A program made the position numbers and the translations under genes. From a virus: a stretch of DNA of 64,000 nt. Numbering within the stretch: the first letter of the stretch is position 1; every line of letters starts with the position of its first letter. This document shows positions 58,458-64,000 of the stretch, piece after piece. The stretch is from positions 1 through 64,000 of the IMG/VR virus record IMGVR_UViG_3300028558_000018; one strand, written 5' to 3'. The notes below the pieces were generated by a model that was not told the DNA's origin, did no database searches, and saw nothing but the letters and a program-made list of their open reading frames with translations.

Positions 58458-59489
58458 ATGGTTTTATCAGTTGTTGTTTGTGCTACAAAATCTTATACCT
58501 ATGCGATGAAGGCTCAGGCTAGACGGGTTTGTTCTGCGCTGAATTTGGCAAAAATAGAAAAAGCTCATATTTTTATCGTTGGGGATGATTCAAAAGAGTT
58601 AAAAGAAATAGAGATTTTTTGGAAAAACGAGTTATCTGGCCATGAAGTTCAACTAATTCAAAATAAGCAATTCATAGAAGGTCAATCGGCAAATTATAAG
58701 AAAAATGCCCAATTACTTATCGCGGATATGCGTTCCGTCGCTCATTCTTTAGCGCGCAAGGCAAAATCTGATTTTTGTTGGTCGTTAGATAGCGATACCC
58801 TGCCACAGCCTAATGCGCTAAGATGTTTGCTTGATACTTGCAATTTTGATGGAGGGTTTTATTCAGTGGCAATGTGCCCTTATCCAAATACGGCTTTTCT
58901 TGGTGGGTTTGGCACCCCGCAAAATCCAATCGCCGAAGATTTTCTTCCTCACGAAAGAATACTTCCTTGGAAATTAAAGAGGGTATGGGAGGCCAACGAA
59001 AAGCTACTTAAAGAATGGACTTTTAAAGATCGCCCTGATAAATTAATTGATAGAAAAGAACGTTTATATAAAAAGATTAAAGAGTGTCCTCCCGATGGAA
59101 ATATTTGGCAAGTCGTTGGCAAGTATGGATTTAGGCAGCGTGGATGGCTCGACCAAGCATATCCATCAATCGGATACGGTTCTACCGTCCCAACTCGTTG
59201 GGTTGGAATGGGTTGCACCCTAATGAATAAACAGGCTCTTGAATTAGCCCATTTCGAGGGCTATACAGGAGAGGGCACAGAAGATTTATTTATTGGCTGG
59301 CATAGATGGTATCCAGCAGGACTAAGAATGGCGGTTCTACCCCATTGCCCAGCAGATCACGTAATTTGGGACAAAAAGAAAGGCGGCGACGAAAATAAAT
59401 ATATTCTCCACCACGTTTATCACGAACAAATGGGGGAATGTGCCGGTCATCTAAGAGTGAAGCAAATTCCTTGGCGCAAAGAAATTTAA
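58458..59489 (+). CDS. Glycosyltransferase, GT2-like
   Basis: 343 aa. 'LSVVVCATKSYTYAMKAQ' and 'AKSDFCWSLDSDTLPQPNAL' give the GT-A nucleotide region and DxD metal site. The second half has 'WVGMGCTLMNKQAL' and 'GTEDLFIGWHRW', typical of GT2 proteins that act on virion proteins. Has its own leaderless-type promoter and ends convergent with the next gene. Confidence 0.8.
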   Translation: MVLSVVVCATKSYTYAMKAQARRVCSALNLAKIEKAHIFIVGDDSKELKEIEIFWKNELSGHEVQLIQNKQFIEGQSANYKKNAQLLIADMRSVAHSLARKAKSDFCWSLDSDTLPQPNALRCLLDTCNFDGGFYSVAMCPYPNTAFLGGFGTPQNPIAEDFLPHERILPWKLKRVWEANEKLLKEWTFKDRPDKLIDRKERLYKKIKECPPDGNIWQVVGKYGFRQRGWLDQAYPSIGYGSTVPTRWVGMGCTLMNKQALELAHFEGYTGEGTEDLFIGWHRWYPAGLRMAVLPHCPADHVIWDKKKGGDENKYILHHVYHEQMGECAGHLRVKQIPWRKEI

Positions 59490-60565
59490 TTCCCAGTAAT
59501 TAATATTGAATATCCGGTGTTATATCCTGAATAGCCAAATTGAACTATTTGCTGAGTCCCGTCATAAACCAATCTATTTAGCGAATGAAATATTCCATCG
59601 CTGCCGAAAGTTGATAAATATCCAGTATAACCCGTTAATCCAGACACGTAACTCATTGGATAATTTGCCCCGTCATTTTGCCCCGTCATGGAACTTCCCC
59701 ATACGCCGGTAAAATTTCCGCTAGCAGCCCCAGAAACCCAAGTAAGAGAAACTAACGCGGGCAATCCCGAAATAGTATATTCTGCCGAGCCTTTATAATT
59801 AGCCCAAGATAACGAATTTGTCAAATTGCCACTTCCTGAAATACCATTTGAAAAATTCGCACTTAAAATTTGGGTTATGGGATAGGTTGTTATCATGCTC
59901 AAACCAGTAGAAAAGGTTCCGAAATTCGTATAAAAAGTATAGGGAACGACTTGAACATTATCTGATAAATTCTCCAAATCAGTATCGGTAAAGTTTTTGG
60001 TAATATAAAATAATTGAGGGGACGCGCTTGTTATATTTCCTGTGTTTCCACTATATGGATAATAACCACTTCCATCGTATCCAGAGAATATTTTAAAATT
60101 ATTATTGGTGATAGAATTTATAAAATAACCGCTTCCCGTTGGGTTATTGCCTGAGAAATTAACCCCTGAAATTGAAAAAGAGGGATAATCACCGCTAAAA
60201 TACAAACTTAAATTATTTACTATACAGTTTTGGGGGTTGATATAAAAATATTCAATCGGCCCTAAATTTCTCGGCGCGGATAAACTAATCGGAATATAAT
60301 TGCCATAAATATTGTGCCCCGAGGAAGAAAAAGCCCCGTTTATATTTACCGTTGCCCCACTTTGATAAGAGTAAATTTGGCGGGAGTTCCCGTCATAAAT
60401 TTTCCCACTCACAAAATTGTAACTAGAAACATTTCCTGACGCGCCAGAAAACCCTAATAAACATGACCCAGTAGTATTGCTTAGATTAATGGAAAATTCA
60501 TAAGTAAAATCCCCCGTTTGAGTGGCGATACTTCTTTTATTATATCCCGTTAAATTAGTTATCAT
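59486..60565 (-). CDS. Ser/Gly/Tyr-rich tail or fibre protein, 359 aa
   Basis: Composition dominated by Ser, Gly, Asn, Tyr and Thr with no Cys-rich or catalytic region, and turns such as 'SGYNTGYS'. Likely a beta-structured structural protein. Converges with the plus-strand glycosyltransferase (four-base overlap) and overlaps the start of the next tail gene upstream by four bases. Confidence 0.65.
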   Translation of the reverse strand: MITNLTGYNKRSIATQTGDFTYEFSINLSNTTGSCLLGFSGASGNVSSYNFVSGKIYDGNSRQIYSYQSGATVNINGAFSSSGHNIYGNYIPISLSAPRNLGPIEYFYINPQNCIVNNLSLYFSGDYPSFSISGVNFSGNNPTGSGYFINSITNNNFKIFSGYDGSGYYPYSGNTGNITSASPQLFYITKNFTDTDLENLSDNVQVVPYTFYTNFGTFSTGLSMITTYPITQILSANFSNGISGSGNLTNSLSWANYKGSAEYTISGLPALVSLTWVSGAASGNFTGVWGSSMTGQNDGANYPMSYVSGLTGYTGYLSTFGSDGIFHSLNRLVYDGTQQIVQFGYSGYNTGYSILITGN

Positions 60566-62874
60566 CGAAAAGCAGGGTTGTGATTAAAATTTAACATAAT
60601 TGAGGGTAAATAGATTAATCTATATCTATTGAAAGCATTGTCGTAAGTATAACGAATAAATACATCAGGGTTTCTCACTCTCATTTTTTCTGTGCCGAGA
60701 ATATAACTGGTTCTAATCCCATTATCACTAATGCTAATACTGAATCCTTGAAATCCTTGGCCGATACTTAATGTAGGAATTGTCATATCAATATTGGGAA
60801 TCGTGTAGGTGGCGGAAAAGAATGGGCCGGGTTGATCAACTGACGTAATTTTTGATAAATCATTAAATACTGTGTCGAAATTCCCCCTATTTAATATATT
60901 TGTTTGATAATTTCCATAATAGAAATAACTTGCACCCAGAATTTGTTGTTCTGTAATATTCAATCTAGTCAAATCATAATAATTAACATTGGCAGTTTTT
61001 GGCGGTATATAATTTTCAAATTGTAATTTGGGCGCGAAATTTGTAATTTTTAAAGCCTGAGAATTGGTCACTCTTACAGTAAATGGATTCGTTTTCGGGG
61101 GGAGAATTGCTGAAAAAAGCTCTGCGTATCCGTCCCCGTTTATATTACTCTTTGTATTAGTTCCAAAGTAAAAAACGGAATAAGTCAAAGTTTTTTCAAC
61201 CCCACCAACGGTTGCCGTATGGCTTCCGCTAAAATCCGCCGAAGAACCTTCTACGAGGATTGTATTGCCGAAAAACCCAACGGTGCCCGCGCTAGCTGGA
61301 TTATTTTGAACTCCATCATTTTTGTCCACAAAATTATCTTGGGGCTTCCAAATAGGCTTAACTGCTTTTATAACATATACGGCGGGAGGTAGAGAAGTCT
61401 GCCCAACCAAAGTTTGTCCGTCTATCGGTAAGGGGTTATTTTCTATAAAGTCCCCCAATGTCATTGTCGAATATCCCGCTATTTCAGAGGATAAAGGTGC
61501 GATAACTTCGCTTAGAATTTTAACATTACTCAAAAGAGTATCTTCTGTGTAAGTTTCAAAATCGCTGGTTAATGCGCCCGTTAAAACATCAGCGGCGGTT
61601 TGACCGGGCATTTTGATATAGAAAAATTTGCCCAATGCCGTTGCATATGCTTTATATTTATTATAAAGATTTTGAAAATCTCCACCGAAATAACATCCTA
61701 CCGCATACCAGTCATAATTATCTATAATTGGTTGATATTTTGATCCAGATAAAACGCGGTTGACTACAACTCTATCACTTCCTCCTATGGAAGTGTTTAA
61801 AGTCCGAACGTTAAATAATGTCCCCATATAATCTGATGGGTTACTTGTTCCCAGCGCGACCCCATTTACCGCCAAAGAATATAATAAAAACGCTTCCTCC
61901 CCGTAATAGGCTGCTTTTACTCTATTTTCAAAAACAGCGGGTTCCGTTAGTCCCAAATGCTTTGCTTTTAATGGAGTTGGCCCCGTAGGACTTAAATCCA
62001 GATAATTCATAATGAAATTAGTTGTTGATGGGGGTGAATCTGGTAATAGCTCGCCATCTTTATTGAACTGTCCATCAATAGCGCGGGTAAATGAGTCTTT
62101 AATCGAATATCTAGTGCTTGCCGTCGCCACCCCATTAGTATTTCTAGCATTATTCGCTAAAGTCACAACTGCCGAAAGATTAGCGGGATTATTTAAGTCC
62201 ACGAAATTAAGTTTTCTGTTTTCCCAGTAAAACCCAAGGGCCAAATCATTGCACCACGCGGATAAAACCTCTCTGAGCCTTCCACAATAAGATTGATAAT
62301 AATTTTGGGCGGCTTTATCCAAAGTAACCGTGCCCCCCAAAATATTTTGCCCGCGCATCTTTTCTAATAATTGCGGGAAAGAATACACAACATCGGGGAC
62401 TTTTAACGGATCATAATAACTCAATAAAGCACTAGAGTCGAACAATTGAGACGTAGAATTTGTTAATGCACTATTAATAATACTCTCGAAGCCAATAACG
62501 ATAGTATTTTCATATGCTTTTTCATTATCGACTCCACGACTTTTTAATTTTATAATTTGCTTATCCAAATAAACAATTGACTCATCTACATAATCAATTT
62601 GTAAAAATTTCCCCTTTGGTGACTCTTCTATAATATACTCCATAGGATACATATAGAGGGTAATTTTTGTCCCAATATCTATTTGAACGGGAGTTCCTAT
62701 CGTATAAAGCGAATCCGGACTGATATTAAAAATCCCCGTTTCGTTTGTAACGGTGACACGAAGAGTCGAAGGCTGTTCACCATAATTCGCGTCATATTGA
62801 ACAGAGTAAATATACCCGCCAAAGGCTTGATTAATACCGTCAATTTTTACATTATCTAGTTGTTTAATAGCCAT
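60562..62874 (-). CDS. Large tail/virion structural protein, 770 aa
   Basis: Begins 'MAIKQLDNVKIDGINQAFGG', then a well-mixed alpha/beta protein containing 'SAWCNDLALGFYWENRKLNF'. The beginning resembles baseplate or tail-hub type proteins, but no family is certain. Its place between two fibre genes in a minus-strand tail module supports a structural role. Confidence 0.6.
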   Translation of the reverse strand: MAIKQLDNVKIDGINQAFGGYIYSVQYDANYGEQPSTLRVTVTNETGIFNISPDSLYTIGTPVQIDIGTKITLYMYPMEYIIEESPKGKFLQIDYVDESIVYLDKQIIKLKSRGVDNEKAYENTIVIGFESIINSALTNSTSQLFDSSALLSYYDPLKVPDVVYSFPQLLEKMRGQNILGGTVTLDKAAQNYYQSYCGRLREVLSAWCNDLALGFYWENRKLNFVDLNNPANLSAVVTLANNARNTNGVATASTRYSIKDSFTRAIDGQFNKDGELLPDSPPSTTNFIMNYLDLSPTGPTPLKAKHLGLTEPAVFENRVKAAYYGEEAFLLYSLAVNGVALGTSNPSDYMGTLFNVRTLNTSIGGSDRVVVNRVLSGSKYQPIIDNYDWYAVGCYFGGDFQNLYNKYKAYATALGKFFYIKMPGQTAADVLTGALTSDFETYTEDTLLSNVKILSEVIAPLSSEIAGYSTMTLGDFIENNPLPIDGQTLVGQTSLPPAVYVIKAVKPIWKPQDNFVDKNDGVQNNPASAGTVGFFGNTILVEGSSADFSGSHTATVGGVEKTLTYSVFYFGTNTKSNINGDGYAELFSAILPPKTNPFTVRVTNSQALKITNFAPKLQFENYIPPKTANVNYYDLTRLNITEQQILGASYFYYGNYQTNILNRGNFDTVFNDLSKITSVDQPGPFFSATYTIPNIDMTIPTLSIGQGFQGFSISISDNGIRTSYILGTEKMRVRNPDVFIRYTYDNAFNRYRLIYLPSIMLNFNHNPAFR

Positions 62875-62879
62875 GTTAT

Positions 62880-64000
62880 TTAGCCCCAGTAAAGGGTTGA
62901 AGAATCATCGTCGTCATTAATTGATAATAAGTTCCCGTTATAAATAGCTATTCCACTAATTAAATCCACTTTACTATGCTCGATAAATAAGCTAGGATCA
63001 ATTCTCGCTCCATTTAAATAATAGCTGCTTGATTCGCGATAGAACTTCGTCCCTGAATATCTATCATATCGGCCCGTTTGTTGAATTTCTCCAGTATATA
63101 ACAATGAGGAATAAATAGTCCCGCTAATTCCTGATATTTGAGGTGAAAAATTCATCGCCCCAGAAACATCAATAGTATAATCTATCCCACTTACCATTCT
63201 TAGACCATTCAAATAAAGATGATATTGCCCCCACGAAAGCTGACCCGAATAAAGATACCCAGAACCAGTTTTATAAAAAATATAGCGATTTTGCTGTTGT
63301 GAATGATCATAATATTCTGCATCAGAACCGCTAACAAATCTATTTGAATAAAAATATTGATTTCCAGAGGTGTAATAGTCTGCAATTGGAGTAACGGTCA
63401 AATTATAATATTGCCCAGAAATAGAATATCCACTTTCAAGTTGCAAAACCCCATTGTTCCACAAATTCAAATTCCCAGATTGATAAATTCCATTTGAGGC
63501 AAATTCTCCCTGTATTTGATCGTAATAGGCTTGTTTTCCAAGGTAGCCTACAATATCTGTCCCAGTAATACTAATAATCTCTTGAAGATCGCCAGTGTTT
63601 CTCTCCCATAGATAACTAATATAATCCATTCCAAACCCATTTTCGTAGCCAGTATTAACAATATAACCCGTATAAGCGTCGGATATTTTATAATATCCAG
63701 TAACTTGATTCCCCAGTGGAATAGTTTGATACCCAGAAGTTAAATAGCCGGTATTTTGAACGATATTAAAAACGGGATAAAGAGAACAGTTGGAGCCATA
63801 ACTGAGGAATGACCCTTCGATAGTTATCAAACTAGCATCAACATAACCTGTATAAATAGAAAATATTCCGCCGCTATAAAGATAAATTTGGCCCGAATCT
63901 TGAATATAATAGGGATTATAATCTCCAGAACCAGTGACGCCAGAGCTTATCATCCGATAATAGCCAGAAGGAATCCCGGTTATTGGAGATACTATTCCAC
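62880..64000 (-). CDS. Tyr/Ser/Gly-rich fibre protein, start beyond the window
   Basis: The frame is open through the ATG at 63953 to the window edge, adding at least 15 residues (ending 'IPSGYYR'), so the real start lies outside. The product is rich in SGY, TGY and YSG turns typical of beta-structured fibres; there are no catalytic motifs. It ends six bases before the 770-aa gene. Confidence 0.6.
   Translation of the reverse strand, partial: GIVSPITGIPSGYYRMISSGVTGSGDYNPYYIQDSGQIYLYSGGIFSIYTGYVDASLITIEGSFLSYGSNCSLYPVFNIVQNTGYLTSGYQTIPLGNQVTGYYKISDAYTGYIVNTGYENGFGMDYISYLWERNTGDLQEIISITGTDIVGYLGKQAYYDQIQGEFASNGIYQSGNLNLWNNGVLQLESGYSISGQYYNLTVTPIADYYTSGNQYFYSNRFVSGSDAEYYDHSQQQNRYIFYKTGSGYLYSGQLSWGQYHLYLNGLRMVSGIDYTIDVSGAMNFSPQISGISGTIYSSLLYTGEIQQTGRYDRYSGTKFYRESSSYYLNGARIDPSLFIEHSKVDLISGIAIYNGNLLSINDDDDSSTLYWG

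Noticed and set aside
1-64000. CRISPR arrays and cas genes
   Set aside because: No spaced direct repeats were seen; the Cas4-like protein is a general recombination nuclease in this context.
1-64000. Bacteroidetes-type promoter (TAnnTTTG) as evidence of host
   Set aside because: Lack of Shine-Dalgarno sequences suggested it, but the recurrent promoters seen are TTGACA/TANNNT, so the host phylum stays open.

Overview
The window looks like part of a large tailed-phage genome (Caudoviricetes). It is AT-rich, densely coding and uses the standard code (UGA is a stop). It carries a phage replication and recombination set, nucleotide-metabolism genes, many small ORFans joined by overlapping stops and starts, a phage sigma factor, glycosyltransferases and repetitive tail or fibre proteins. 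No capsid, portal or terminase gene is present. The host cannot be named. Almost no gene has a Shine-Dalgarno sequence. Many junctions instead read TAATTATG or TAATTTATG, and several transcription units have a TTGACA-17-TANNNT promoter placed so that the mRNA should begin at the start codon.

Layout. (1) 1-9.9 kb: minus-strand run of small genes, with a PHP-domain polymerase III alpha-like fragment and one plus-strand TnpB gene. (2) 9.92-10.49 kb: a GC-rich island with two attC-like sites and a third core site, read as an integron cassette pair inside the phage. (3) 10.5-20 kb, minus: primase-like Toprim protein, DnaB-like helicase, metallophosphoesterase, Cas4/RecB-like nuclease, a second nuclease and a RecA/UvsX recombinase. 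A free-standing LAGLIDADG gene lies between primase and helicase, and a Vsr/EDxHD-type gene lies beside recA. (4) 20-31.8 kb, minus: small genes, two YopX proteins, a SLOG protein, DNA ligase, ThyX, a DnaQ-like exonuclease, a DNA methyltransferase with an adjacent HNH gene, and a GMP reductase-like enzyme. (5) 31.8-37 kb, minus: a Dps/DUF5856-like protein, a membrane protein, a Bfd-like ferredoxin, a homing-type endonuclease and class II ribonucleotide reductase. (6) 37.1-45.6 kb, minus: a surface-sugar cluster (glycosyltransferases, sugar C-methyltransferase, two NAD-dependent sugar enzymes, a phosphatase-like protein) interleaved with three YopX genes, then a tRNA-Gln. (7) 45.6-59.5 kb, plus: HNH protein, a roughly 620-nt structured non-coding region, sigma factor, glycosyltransferases, FmdB-like protein, fibre proteins, SSB and a possible annealing protein. 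(8) 59.5-64 kb, minus: three large virion or tail proteins, the last running off the window.

How it fits together: ThyX, ribonucleotide reductase and the GMP reductase-like enzyme supply nucleotides. Primase, helicase, SSB, RecA, ligase and the nucleases replicate and recombine the genome. The sigma factor probably redirects transcription. The sugar genes probably alter virion or cell-surface glycans. The most unusual items are the integron-cassette island, the leaderless promoter family and the large structured RNA candidate beside the HNH gene and tRNA.
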